Assembly: GCF_001898575.1 (NCBI RefSeq)
Contig: NZ_MKUD01000081.1
Coordinates: 242,123 to 306,122 of the forward strand
Source of the DNA: Spirosoma sp. 48-14
GTDB taxonomy: Bacteria > Bacteroidota > Bacteroidia > Cytophagales > Spirosomataceae
Length of the DNA: 64,000 nt
Reading direction: 5' to 3'
Below, piece after piece: positions 34,002 through 42,635 of the stretch. The first letter of the stretch is position 1; the number at the start of each line of letters is the position of its first letter. Position numbers and translations under genes: made by a program. The notes beneath the pieces were generated by a model. That model worked only from the letters and a program-made list of their open reading frames with translations. It made no database searches and was not told where the DNA came from.

Positions 34002-34946
34002 TTACCAGGTTCGATTTTTGAGAAATTCCTGAATCTGCTCTTTTGGAACAGGAAGCTCATTGATGTGCGAATTCAGCCACTGCGAGAAGTCTTTTTCGAT
34101 TTCATCCGACCAGCGTGTGTCGATTTGACCGGGCGTATATTTCTGCTCGCGCAGACGCTGATGGCCGAACATATCGCGCAGGCGAATGATCTCAGAGGTT
34201 TTCACCACTTTTTCGGCCAGATGGGGTGGAATGAAGCAAACGCCCCCATCACGTCCCAGGACAATGTCGCCTGGCATAACCATCACTTTCCTGATTCGGG
34301 TGGGTCGATTGATGCCGACCAGCGTTGTGTTGAGATCGCCTTCCGGATTATGGTGCGAGGGGTGATAGCTACGGAAATACGACGTAAAGCCACCAATTTC
34401 CTTCAGTCCGGCGATGTCGCGAACCGCTCCTTCGTACACAATGCCATTGCCCGTTTTGGCGTAGATCGAATTGCCCAGGTTGTCGCCAATGGTTGGTCCA
34501 TCTTCGTGCATATCAAACTGATCGACCACATACACATCACCTTTCACCAGCAAATCAATCGGCCAGGCATTCTGCGACTTCACCCGACCATCTTTGGTAT
34601 GGCCTTTTTCGTCCGTAACCCGGTGAACATCTGGCCGACCCGGCATAAACGTAGCCGTTACTGCCCGACCGACCAAAACACTGTCGGGATTAATGGTTTG
34701 CCAGCCACCCGCATACTGGTAGCGGTATTTTTCGCCTTTCAGAACAGCCCAGGCTTCTTCCTGCGTAACCAGTTTCATTCGCTTCAGAATGGCATCGGGT
34801 ACTTTGGGTCGACCATCCGGGAAGCGTTCACCTTTCCAGTCGGGCGTCAGGAAGATCAGCTCTTCTTTTGAAATCTGCTGTGCAACCGATTGCACAGTAT
34901 GACCAAGCAAGATTAGCATGGTCAGCCAAACGAATACATGCTTCAT
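34002..34946 (-). CDS. Secreted RraA-family protein
   Basis: A 314-residue protein, longer than the usual 160-residue RraA. A signal peptide (MKHVFVWLTMLILLGHTVQSVAQ) and an N-terminal extension precede the RraA core: GRAVTATFMPGRPDV, GDVYVVDQFDMHEDGPTIGDN and IVYEGAVRDIAGL with the RD pair, then GDIVLGRDGGVCFIPP. Catalytic relatives are 4-hydroxy-4-methyl-2-oxoglutarate aldolases or decarboxylases, and the family also includes regulators of RNase E. The exported form, 32 bases before an enolase-superfamily gene, suggests aldolase-type sugar-acid work outside the cytoplasm. Confidence 0.85.
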   Translation of the reverse strand: MKHVFVWLTMLILLGHTVQSVAQQISKEELIFLTPDWKGERFPDGRPKVPDAILKRMKLVTQEEAWAVLKGEKYRYQYAGGWQTINPDSVLVGRAVTATFMPGRPDVHRVTDEKGHTKDGRVKSQNAWPIDLLVKGDVYVVDQFDMHEDGPTIGDNLGNSIYAKTGNGIVYEGAVRDIAGLKEIGGFTSYFRSYHPSHHNPEGDLNTTLVGINRPTRIRKVMVMPGDIVLGRDGGVCFIPPHLAEKVVKTSEIIRLRDMFGHQRLREQKYTPGQIDTRWSDEIEKDFSQWLNSHINELPVPKEQIQEFLKNRTW

Positions 34947-35092
34947 ATAGATTAAGATGTTAGGGGGTTTACAGAAGGTTTGTCAACTACAATGACGTGC
35001 CATTAATTCTCTTTCTTCCAAAGCATATTCAGCGATTATCCTACCCTCGATAAGTAAAGGCAACCGCAGGCCGGGTTTAAGATATAGTTTTA

Positions 35093-37627
35093 ATGTTTCG
35101 AAAAACTCCACTGCCAATGCGCAATAGCACAATTCAGTACGCGTCAACTCTTCTTTTCTTACTTTTTCTTACGGGTTGGACACAGGCCCAAAACCTACGC
35201 CCTCCTGCTTATCCGCTCATCACCCACGATCCTTATTTTAGTTTGTGGAGTATGACCGATAAACTAACCGACTCCCCTACCCGCCACTGGACCGGCAAGC
35301 CCCAATCGCTGGAAGGTATTATCCGGGTCGATGGTAAGCCGTATCAGTTTTTAGGAGCCGTTCCGACAACCTACGAACCCATTCTGGCATCGGGCGAATC
35401 GAAACCTTATTCAGCGAAGTATACGCTGGAAAAACCCGACAGAGGCTGGGAGAAGGCTGATTTCGACGATAGTAAATGGATGTCGGGCACAGGTCCTTTT
35501 GGCGATACCCCTGATGCACATACCAAATGGGTCAACAGCCAGACCATGAAAGAGGGAATCTACGTTCGTCGGGAATTTACCTACGATGGAAAAGCCGATC
35601 TATCGAAACTTCTGCTGGTACTCAATCATGACGACGACGTAGTGATCTACCTCAACGGTACCAAAATTCTCGATAAACCCGACTACGTCAACGAATACAT
35701 CTATCTGCCGTTCCCCGAAGCAGGTCAGAAGGCACTTAAAACGGGCAAGAACGTGCTGGCCGTTCACTGTGTAAGTCCGCGCGGAGGGTCATTTATTGAC
35801 GTCGGTATTGTTAACCCCATCACCAACTCGTCGGTCTCCGCAGCAACGCAAACGGATGTGACGGTATCGGCAACGCAGACCCGCTACACCTTTACAGCGG
35901 GGCCTGTCAATCTGACGGTCAACTTCCTGTCGCCCTTATTACTCGACGAACTGGAGGTAGCGGCTCGGCCTGTAAGCTACGTTTCGTTCGATGTACAATC
36001 GTCGGATAAGAAGCCACACTCCGTACAGGTATTTTTCAGTGAATCGGGCACCATTGCGACCAACACCATCGGCCAGGAGGTGATTACCAAAACGGCTCAG
36101 ACCAGTGGCCTGACCTACCAGGTCGTGGGCACGGAAGCCCAGCCCGTACTGGGTCGTAAAGGCGACAATGTACGCATCGACTGGGGATATGCGTATCTGG
36201 CGGCTCCCCAACAGGCCGGAAACCAAACTGCATCGGGCCTGGCTAATGGGCTGAAACAGGCTTTTCTGGCCAAAGGCCAACTGCCAACTTCGGGCACCCG
36301 ACCAGGAGCCAAAGCGGCTGTCGATATAGCCCTCGCTGCTGTTCTGGACTTCAACAACATAACCGGCCCAGCCACCAAACACCTCCTGCTGGGCTACGAC
36401 GATCTGTATTCGGTGCAGTATTTCAAGCAGAATTTACGGGCCTGGTGGCGTCGGGATGGAAAAACGTCTATGGCCGATCTGTTGCAGATAGCTGAGAGTG
36501 ATTACAACCGACTCCGCCAAAAATGCACCACGTTCGACGCCAAACTCCGTGCCGATGCTCAGAAAGCCGGTGGTAAAGAATATGCTGATCTGTGCGTACT
36601 GGCGTATCGTCAGTCCATTGCCGCACATAAAATCGTGGCTGGGCCCAAAGGGGAAGTGCTTTTCTTTTCGAAAGAGAATTTCTCAAATGGTTCCATCGGT
36701 ACGGTCGACATTACCTATCCCTCGGCTCCGCTTTATCTGCTCTATAACCCCCTTCTGCTGAAAGGCATGATGGAGCCGATTTTCCAGTATTCCGAAAGTG
36801 GACGCTGGACGAAGCCTTTTGCGGCTCACGACGTAGGGACGTACCCCCTTGCCAACGGGCAAACCTATGGCGAAGATATGCCCGTAGAAGAATGTGGTAA
36901 TATGCTGATTCTGACGGGTGCTATCGCCAAAGCGGAAGGCAACGCCAACTACGCCAAGCAACACTGGAAAACGCTGACAACCTGGGTAGAGTACCTGAAA
37001 AAAGATGGGTTCGATCCGGCTAATCAGCTCTGCACCGATGATTTTGCCGGTCATATTGCCCGAAATGCCAACCTGTCCATAAAAGCGATTCTGGGCATTG
37101 CCGCTTACAGCCAACTGGCAGGGCAACTGGGCGACAAAGCAACGGCTGAAAGTTACCTGAAAACGGCGAAAGAAATGGCCGCTAAATGGCAACCCTTGGC
37201 CCTGGACAAAACCGCATCGGATAAAACGCATTACGACCTTACGTTCGAAAATCCGGGCGACACCTGGAGTCAGAAGTATAATCTGGTGTGGGATAGGCTT
37301 TTAGGTATAAACATTTTCCCCAAAGACATTGCCCAAAAAGAAATCGCCTACTACCTGACGAAACAGGAGCCTTATGGCCTGCCGCTGGACAGCCGTAAGA
37401 CCTATACCAAGTCCGACTGGATTATGTGGACGGCTACGATGGCGAATTCATCCAAAGATTTTCAGGCGCTGGTACGACCCGTCTGGCGGTATGCCAACGA
37501 AACCCCCTCGCGGGTGCCCCTTTCCGACTGGCACGAAACCGTCAACGCCAAGCAGGTTGGTTTTCAGGCCCGGTCCGTAGTGGGCGGCTATTTTATTAAA
37601 ATGCTTGAAGGTAAACTGGCTAAATAA
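35093..37627 (+). CDS. Glutaminase-family (DUF4965/DUF5127/DUF1793) secreted protein
   Basis: An 844-residue secreted protein with a signal peptide ending near TQAQ. The GtaA-type N-terminus is clear: LITHDPYFSLWSMTDKLTDS and TRHWTGKPQSLEGIIRVDGK. The family core continues at FNNITGPATKHLLLGYDD, and the C-terminal helical barrel shows GTYPLANGQTYGEDMPVEEC and LVWDRLLGINIFP. An extra galactose-binding-like jelly roll lies at about 112-242 (DFDDSKW, IYVRREFTYDG, VIYLNGTKILDKPDYV). The activity of bacterial members is uncertain. ATG 35117 is an alternative start. GH2 follows 6 bases downstream. Confidence 0.85.
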   Translation: MFRKTPLPMRNSTIQYASTLLFLLFLTGWTQAQNLRPPAYPLITHDPYFSLWSMTDKLTDSPTRHWTGKPQSLEGIIRVDGKPYQFLGAVPTTYEPILASGESKPYSAKYTLEKPDRGWEKADFDDSKWMSGTGPFGDTPDAHTKWVNSQTMKEGIYVRREFTYDGKADLSKLLLVLNHDDDVVIYLNGTKILDKPDYVNEYIYLPFPEAGQKALKTGKNVLAVHCVSPRGGSFIDVGIVNPITNSSVSAATQTDVTVSATQTRYTFTAGPVNLTVNFLSPLLLDELEVAARPVSYVSFDVQSSDKKPHSVQVFFSESGTIATNTIGQEVITKTAQTSGLTYQVVGTEAQPVLGRKGDNVRIDWGYAYLAAPQQAGNQTASGLANGLKQAFLAKGQLPTSGTRPGAKAAVDIALAAVLDFNNITGPATKHLLLGYDDLYSVQYFKQNLRAWWRRDGKTSMADLLQIAESDYNRLRQKCTTFDAKLRADAQKAGGKEYADLCVLAYRQSIAAHKIVAGPKGEVLFFSKENFSNGSIGTVDITYPSAPLYLLYNPLLLKGMMEPIFQYSESGRWTKPFAAHDVGTYPLANGQTYGEDMPVEECGNMLILTGAIAKAEGNANYAKQHWKTLTTWVEYLKKDGFDPANQLCTDDFAGHIARNANLSIKAILGIAAYSQLAGQLGDKATAESYLKTAKEMAAKWQPLALDKTASDKTHYDLTFENPGDTWSQKYNLVWDRLLGINIFPKDIAQKEIAYYLTKQEPYGLPLDSRKTYTKSDWIMWTATMANSSKDFQALVRPVWRYANETPSRVPLSDWHETVNAKQVGFQARSVVGGYFIKMLEGKLAK

Positions 37628-37633
37628 ACGACC

Positions 37634-39613
37634 ATGAAATATCAATCAAGTTATCCCCCCTCTCCTGAAACCAGGAGAGGAGCCGGGGGTGAGGTAAATC
37701 TCACGAAAGTCACCCTCAGCCTACTTTCCACCCTCCTCACTACCCAATTTGCGTTTGCCCAAACACCAGCCGTCAGCCAGCTTCAGCCTGCGCCGATCAT
37801 GAGCCGCTGGGAAAAGCAGGTAACTCCCGAAAATGCCTGGCGCGAATACCCGCGCCCGCAATTGGTTCGGAAACAGTGGCAAAATCTGAATGGTCTTTGG
37901 GAGTATGCCATTACGCCAAAAACAGCCCCGAAGCCAACCCAATTCAGTGGTCAGATTCTGGTTCCGTTCGCCGTTGAATCGACCCTGTCGAAAGTCACGA
38001 AATCGCTCTTACCCGACCAGCGGTTGTGGTATCGTCGTACCATCAGCCTACCGCAAGACTGGTCTGGTCAACGGGTAATCCTTCATTTTGGCGCGGTCGA
38101 TTACGAATGCAACCTCTGGGTCAATGATGGGCTGGTTGGCTCACATACCGGCGGCTCCGACGCATTCAGCTTCGACATAACCGATTTCCTGAAAGACGGG
38201 GCCAATGAACTCGTTCTGGGCGTAACGGACCCAACCTCAACGGGCGAGCAACCACGCGGAAAACAATTACTTAACCCCAACGGCATCTGGTACACACCCG
38301 TATCGGGCATCTGGCAAACGGTCTGGATGGAGCCAGTTCCTAAACAAACCTACATCGAAGAAGTACGGCTTACTCCCGAGCTGGATTCGGGTCGCGTTCG
38401 GGTGGAAGTATTGCTCGATAAGCCTGCTAACAACTTTACCACGGCAGTTCGGGTAACGGCTTTAGACGGTAATCAAACAGTGGCCTCAACACTTGTTCGT
38501 GCTGGAAGAGCTGCCTATTTGTCGATCAAAAGCCCAAAACTCTGGTCGCCGGACAAGCCGTTCCTCTACGATTATCGCGTTGACTTAGTGACCGTTACCG
38601 ACCCCTTCGGCGATACGCCCCGCAACCGACGCCCACGCCAGGACGAAGCTTTACGAACGGCCTATGCCAATGCCACCGTTACAGGGAATCCGCTGGATGT
38701 GGTCACGGGCTATTTCGCCATACGGAAGATTTCGGTTGGACCGGGCCCCGTTGCCAACCAGCCGGTTTTATTGCTGAACAACAAATTCGTTTTCCAGAAC
38801 GGCCCGCTCGATCAGGGCTGGTGGCCGGGTGGTTTGCTTACTCCGCCTTCCGACGAGGGCATGACGTTTGAAATTGATTTCCTCAAAAAGTCAGGTTTCA
38901 ACATGCTCCGTAAGCACATCAAGGTTGAACCCGAACGGTATTATTACCTCTGCGATAAGTTGGGAATACTGGTCTGGCAGGATATGCCGTCAGGCTTTCT
39001 GGAAGGACAAAACGAATCGCCCGGTGACCAGTCAGAACCCGTACGTCGGTCGAAAGGGAAAGAGCAGTTTGAGCTGGAATTGCGTCGGATGATGAACCGC
39101 CTGTACAACCATCCAAGCATCGTAACCTGGGTAGTTCACAACGAAGGCTGGGGCCAGTACGACAACAACCGACTGGCCGATTGGGTAAAAGCCATCGATC
39201 CGAGCCGGACCGTCAATGCTGCCAGTGGCTGGAATGACCGGGGCGCGGGTGAATTCTTCGATATCCATACGTATCAGGAAGAACCTAACGCACCAGTTGC
39301 CAAAGCAAATCGGGTTGTTGTCATTGGTGAGTTTGGCGGTATTGGCTGGCCGGTGCAGGGACATCTCTGGAATCCGAACATGCGTAACTGGGGCTATCAG
39401 ACCTATCAATCGGCCGATGTAGTAGAGCAGGCCTATCGGAAGAAATACGCCAAAATCATCGAGTATTACCAAAAGCAGGCTTTATCAGCAGCGGTGTACA
39501 CGCAGACAACCGATGTGGAAGGCGAAGTTAACGGCCTGCTCACCTACGACCGGGAAGTTATCAAAATCCCCGTTGAAACGCTCCGGCAAATCCACGCGCC
39601 GTTGTTCAAGTGA
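37634..39613 (+). CDS. Glycoside hydrolase family 2 (beta-galactosidase/glucuronidase type)
   Basis: A 659-residue secreted enzyme. Sugar-binding jelly roll: WYRRTISLPQDWSGQRVILH and HFGAVDYECNLWVNDGLVG. A beta-sandwich and TIM barrel follow. The acid/base is E504 in WVVHNEGWGQYD and the nucleophile is E566 in VVVIGEFGGIGWP. Residues 8-21 are encoded by a palindromic repeat. The signal-peptide core (VTLSLLSTLLTTQFAFAQ) comes after it, and no other start codon exists in frame between, so the repeat is translated. Sugar specificity is not determinable here; the uxuA neighbourhood would fit glucuronide removal. Confidence 0.9.
   Translation: MKYQSSYPPSPETRRGAGGEVNLTKVTLSLLSTLLTTQFAFAQTPAVSQLQPAPIMSRWEKQVTPENAWREYPRPQLVRKQWQNLNGLWEYAITPKTAPKPTQFSGQILVPFAVESTLSKVTKSLLPDQRLWYRRTISLPQDWSGQRVILHFGAVDYECNLWVNDGLVGSHTGGSDAFSFDITDFLKDGANELVLGVTDPTSTGEQPRGKQLLNPNGIWYTPVSGIWQTVWMEPVPKQTYIEEVRLTPELDSGRVRVEVLLDKPANNFTTAVRVTALDGNQTVASTLVRAGRAAYLSIKSPKLWSPDKPFLYDYRVDLVTVTDPFGDTPRNRRPRQDEALRTAYANATVTGNPLDVVTGYFAIRKISVGPGPVANQPVLLLNNKFVFQNGPLDQGWWPGGLLTPPSDEGMTFEIDFLKKSGFNMLRKHIKVEPERYYYLCDKLGILVWQDMPSGFLEGQNESPGDQSEPVRRSKGKEQFELELRRMMNRLYNHPSIVTWVVHNEGWGQYDNNRLADWVKAIDPSRTVNAASGWNDRGAGEFFDIHTYQEEPNAPVAKANRVVVIGEFGGIGWPVQGHLWNPNMRNWGYQTYQSADVVEQAYRKKYAKIIEYYQKQALSAAVYTQTTDVEGEVNGLLTYDREVIKIPVETLRQIHAPLFK
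37655..37695. repeat. Palindromic repeat, CCCCTCTCCTG family, copy 3, inside the GH2 gene
   Basis: CCCCTCTCCTG and CAGGAGAGG flank GAAAC, followed by AGCCGGGGGTGAGG. It is in the opposite orientation to copies 1 and 2. It encodes PPSPETRRGAGGEV in the GH2 frame. Confidence 0.88.
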
Positions 39614-39628
39614 GTGTGTCTACATCTG

Positions 39629-39738
39629 TGCGGACGGGTTCTTAAACCCGCCCGGTGAGGTTTCTCAAAACCGAACGGTTTGTTATGATTCGGTTTTGAG
39701 AAACCTCACTGGGGCAGATTGAAGAATCTGACCTCACG
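39629..39738. repeat. Composite hairpin repeat, copy B
   Basis: A perfect 21-bp inverted repeat (39655-39675 with 39689-39709, starting GTGAGGTTTCTC) is flanked by small hairpins GGGTT-CTTA-AACCC on the left and CAGATT-GAAG-AATCTG on the right. It fills the gap between GH2 and the second enolase-superfamily gene. Confidence 0.88.
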
Positions 39739-39768
39739 GAAATGACCCTAAAAGCTTTTCCTAAACTT

Positions 39769-40986
39769 ATGAAACGCAGAACCTTCCTCAACCAGTTGAC
39801 CAGTGCTTCGGCACTTGCATTCAGCCCTATAGCTGCTAGTCAGGGCGCTACGTCGCTTTTCGATTACGCGGGGGCCGACGATCTGATGAAGCACAAAATT
39901 GCAGATGTCAGTTATACGGAGGTGCAACTGAAATGGCCACGTTTCGTAGGGAAAAACGCCCGTCGCGACATACACGGCTATGGCCCCAAAGTGACAGTCT
40001 GCATGCTCACCACCGATCAGGGAGCGAAAGGCTGGGGGCAGCCCAACGGTCGGCGGAATGACGATGTGATTGCTTACGTAAAAGGTAAACGAGTTGCCGA
40101 CTTGTTTCAGCCAGCCCAGGGCGTCACCGATACCAAAGCCCTAGCCTTCGATGTCCCCTTGCACGATCTAGCAGGTGTCATTCTCAACAAGTCGGTTTAC
40201 CAGTTAATGGGTCAGAAGAAACCCATACTGACCAAGTGCTATAGCGGTATGATTTACTTCGACGAGCTGGAACCGAAAGAAGGAAAAGTAGCAACGCTGA
40301 CCAATGGGTTCGACAAAATTCTGGAAGAATGTAAGCATGATTATGACATGGGCTACCGCCAGTTTAAGCTTAAAATCGGCCGGGGCAATATGTGGATGGA
40401 TAAATCGGCGGGTTTGCAACGTGATATCGAGGTGACTAAACTCGTAGCCAAAACCTTCCCCGACTGCGAAATTCTGGTCGATGGCAACGATGGATTTACG
40501 CCCGACACCATGATTGCGTACGTAAAAGGCATTGGCGACATTCCCTTGTTCTGGATCGAAGAACCCTTTGCCGAAACCGTAGCTGATTATCGCAAACTGC
40601 GGGATTGGTTAACGGCCAATAAGATAAAAACACTACTGGCTGATGGTGAATACGACCCCGACCAAAAACTTCTTCGCGAACTCGAAACACAGAAACTAAT
40701 CGACGTACATATTACCGACATCATGGGATATGGCTTTACACCCTGGCGAAAAATTATGCCCGAATTACAAAAGATGGGTATTCAGGCATCGCCCCATGCG
40801 TTTGGCGAGTTACTCAAAACCTACTATACCGCTCATCTGACGGGCGCTTTAGGCAACACCGTCACGATTGAAGGCGTCCCCTGCACCAGTGATGATATTG
40901 ACTTTGGTGATTACAAATTAGTGGGTGGTCAACTGGTTCCATCATCAGCTCCAGGCTTCGGTATGAAACTATTGAAAACCACCTAG
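39769..40986 (+). CDS. Second exported enolase-superfamily enzyme
   Basis: A 405-residue mandelate-racemase-group protein. The signal has twin arginines (MKRRTFLNQLTSASALAF). Barrel features are FKLKIGRGNMWM, CEILVDGNDGFT, LFWIEEPFAETVADY, TLLADGEYDP and VHITDIMGYGF. The expected carboxylate metal ligands are in DGND, EEP and DGE, although the last site is less canonical than GENH in the other paralogue. I prefer ATG 39769 because it puts the RR motif near the N-terminus; ATG 39742 is the alternative. The two superfamily members in this cluster are divergent, so they probably act on different sugar acids. Confidence 0.86.
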   Translation: MKRRTFLNQLTSASALAFSPIAASQGATSLFDYAGADDLMKHKIADVSYTEVQLKWPRFVGKNARRDIHGYGPKVTVCMLTTDQGAKGWGQPNGRRNDDVIAYVKGKRVADLFQPAQGVTDTKALAFDVPLHDLAGVILNKSVYQLMGQKKPILTKCYSGMIYFDELEPKEGKVATLTNGFDKILEECKHDYDMGYRQFKLKIGRGNMWMDKSAGLQRDIEVTKLVAKTFPDCEILVDGNDGFTPDTMIAYVKGIGDIPLFWIEEPFAETVADYRKLRDWLTANKIKTLLADGEYDPDQKLLRELETQKLIDVHITDIMGYGFTPWRKIMPELQKMGIQASPHAFGELLKTYYTAHLTGALGNTVTIEGVPCTSDDIDFGDYKLVGGQLVPSSAPGFGMKLLKTT

Positions 40987-41035
40987 CACTTTCCGATATG
41001 CTTCTTCGCAATTGCTATCTTTTCAGTAGCCCATT

Positions 41036-42040
41036 ATGAACCAACAAGTTACTCTCCTATCTGCAACCGTAGCCTTTCTGTGGCTTAGCCTATTTACGCC
41101 AGCAACAGCACAAACGGCAGGTCCAAAAATGCTCTTTGCCGATACTACTCACCGAAAGCCGGGCTTTTCAAAAGATCCACATGTAGTCTGGTTCAGAAAT
41201 CGCTATCTGCTGTATTATTCAGTGCCACTCTACAAAGACTCAACAGGGGCCGAGCATTGGGGCATTGGTATTGCGGAAAGTCATAATTTAACGAACTGGC
41301 AGAAAGTGGGTGAAATTGTTCCCACAACGGACTATGAGCAAAAAGGGTTGTGCGCTCCGGGTGCGCTTATACGCGATGGAGCCGTGCACTTATTTTATCA
41401 GACCTACGGCAACGGCCGCAACGACGCCATTTGCCACGCCGTTTCGAAAGATGGGATTCATTTCGACCGGAATCCGACCAATCCAATCTTTCACCCGGCT
41501 ATCAGTGACTGGTCGTGCGGACGGGCTATCGATGCGGAGGTGATTCTATTTAAAAATCAGTATTTCCTCTATTTCGCAACCCGCGATCCAGCCTTTAAGA
41601 TTCAGCAACTGGGCGTAGCGATTGCCCCGGCCAACACGAACTTCAACCGAAGCGACTGGCATCAGCAGGCTATTGATGGGCCGATTCTAAAACCTGAATT
41701 ACCCTGGGAAGGTGAATGTATAGAAGGCGCGTCAGTGATTGAGCGAAATGGCGTACTCTATATGTTTTATGCGGGTGCCTATAACAACTGGCCGCAGCAG
41801 ATCGGCGTTGCCAAAAGTCAGGACGGCTTACATTGGGAGCGGGTAAGCACTGCGCCTTTCCTGAAAAATGGACAGCCTGGTTCCTGGAATTCCAGCGAAT
41901 CCGGCCATCCGCATATTTTCACCGATCCGAGCGGCAAAACCTATTTGTTTTTCCAGGGTAACAACGACAAGGGCAAAAGCTGGTATTTGTCCAACGTACC
42001 CGTCAACTGGACTAATGCTGGCCCAGTTTTGCCGAAATGA
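41036..42040 (+). CDS. GH43-like beta-propeller glycosidase, secreted
   Basis: A 334-residue protein with a signal peptide (ending TPATAQ). A five-bladed propeller is suggested by repeats of the form KDPHVVWFRNRYLLYYS, AIDAEVILFKNQYFLYFA, GASVIERNGVLYMFYAG and HIFTDPSGKTYLFFQG. The acidic residues in KDPH, IDAE and CIEGAS fit catalytic positions of GH43/GH32-like enzymes. It follows the enolase-superfamily gene by 49 bases and ends the plus-strand arm. Substrate specificity, arabinan- or xylan-type versus other, cannot be told. Confidence 0.8.
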   Translation: MNQQVTLLSATVAFLWLSLFTPATAQTAGPKMLFADTTHRKPGFSKDPHVVWFRNRYLLYYSVPLYKDSTGAEHWGIGIAESHNLTNWQKVGEIVPTTDYEQKGLCAPGALIRDGAVHLFYQTYGNGRNDAICHAVSKDGIHFDRNPTNPIFHPAISDWSCGRAIDAEVILFKNQYFLYFATRDPAFKIQQLGVAIAPANTNFNRSDWHQQAIDGPILKPELPWEGECIEGASVIERNGVLYMFYAGAYNNWPQQIGVAKSQDGLHWERVSTAPFLKNGQPGSWNSSESGHPHIFTDPSGKTYLFFQGNNDKGKSWYLSNVPVNWTNAGPVLPK

Positions 42041-42058
42041 ATTGAAACCAATAGGTTA

Positions 42059-42095
42059 TTTTTTGTCATCCCTCTTGCGTCGGGATGGCAAAAAA
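42059..42095 (+). terminator. Palindrome with T/A ends, probable bidirectional terminator
   Basis: A stem TTTTTTGTCATCCC / GGGATGGCAAAAAA with one wobble pair, right after the GH43-like gene. Its sequence resembles the widespread TTTTTGTC repeats, so it may be both repeat and terminator. Confidence 0.75.
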
Positions 42096-42136
42096 GCAAA
42101 GCTGAATACGCTAAACTTACTTTAGATTGAGTTATC

Positions 42137-42181
42137 AGGAAACCCTTTTTTTAGGCTAGAAACAGAGTTTCCTATTTTTTT
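42137..42181 (+). terminator. Weak hairpin with T-tract
   Basis: AGGAAAC and GTTTCCT can pair over a 23-base loop, followed by ATTTTTTT. It lies just before the BlaI operators and would insulate that operon from read-through. Confidence 0.45.
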
Positions 42182-42191
42182 ACAACAAATA

Positions 42192-42225
42192 ACTAATCAT
42201 TTAGTTGTAAAACTAATCCATTAGT
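42192..42225. promoter_or_regulatory. Tandem BlaI-type operators
   Basis: ACTAATCATTTAGT (42192-42205) and ACTAATCCATTAGT (42212-42225) are two near-identical dyads whose centres lie 20 bp apart, two helical turns. BlaI/MecI repressors bind such paired dyads as dimers. Confidence 0.8.
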
Positions 42226-42235
42226 CATACCTTTC
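42205..42235 (+). promoter_or_regulatory. blaI-operon promoter
   Basis: TTG at 42205-42207 and TACCTTTC at 42228-42235 are separated by 20 bases, close to the Bacteroidota -33/-7 pattern. The operators overlap the -33 element and spacer, as expected for repression. Confidence 0.6.
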
Positions 42236-42263
42236 CTTTAGTAAAGAAATAGCTGTGAACATT

Positions 42264-42635
42264 ATGCCGATTCGCGAACTCACCAAGGCTGAAGAAGAAA
42301 TCATGCGTGTTCTATGGCAACTCAAAAAGGGATTTGTCAAAGACGTACTGGCCGAATTACCGGAGCCCAAACCTGCGTATAACACCGTCTCGACCATCAT
42401 CCGAATTCTGGAGAAAAAGGAACTGGTTGGCTACACAGCCTATGGGAAAACGCATGAGTACTATCCGCTGATTACGGAAGAAGAATATCGCCGTTTTCAG
42501 ACCGAGCAGCTAATGGCGAACTACTTCGATAATTCCCTGAAAAAACTGGTGTCGTTTTTCGTGAAAGACAAGAATATCAGCCTGAACGAAGCCGACGAAA
42601 TCATTAAACTCCTAAACCAGCAGAAAGAACAATGA
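42264..42635 (+). CDS. BlaI/MecI/CopY-family repressor
   Basis: A 123-residue winged-helix repressor. Features are LTKAEEEIMRVLWQLKKGFV, the recognition region YNTVSTIIRILEKKELVGY, and the C-terminal dimerisation part LKKLVSFFVKDKNISLNEAD with the cleavage-prone loop. BlaI is inactivated when a partner M56 metalloprotease receptor is triggered. I use ATG 42264; a GTG three codons upstream is the alternative. Its stop codon overlaps the start of the first M56 gene (ATGA), so translation is coupled. Two operators lie just upstream. Confidence 0.93.
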   Translation: MPIRELTKAEEEIMRVLWQLKKGFVKDVLAELPEPKPAYNTVSTIIRILEKKELVGYTAYGKTHEYYPLITEEEYRRFQTEQLMANYFDNSLKKLVSFFVKDKNISLNEADEIIKLLNQQKEQ

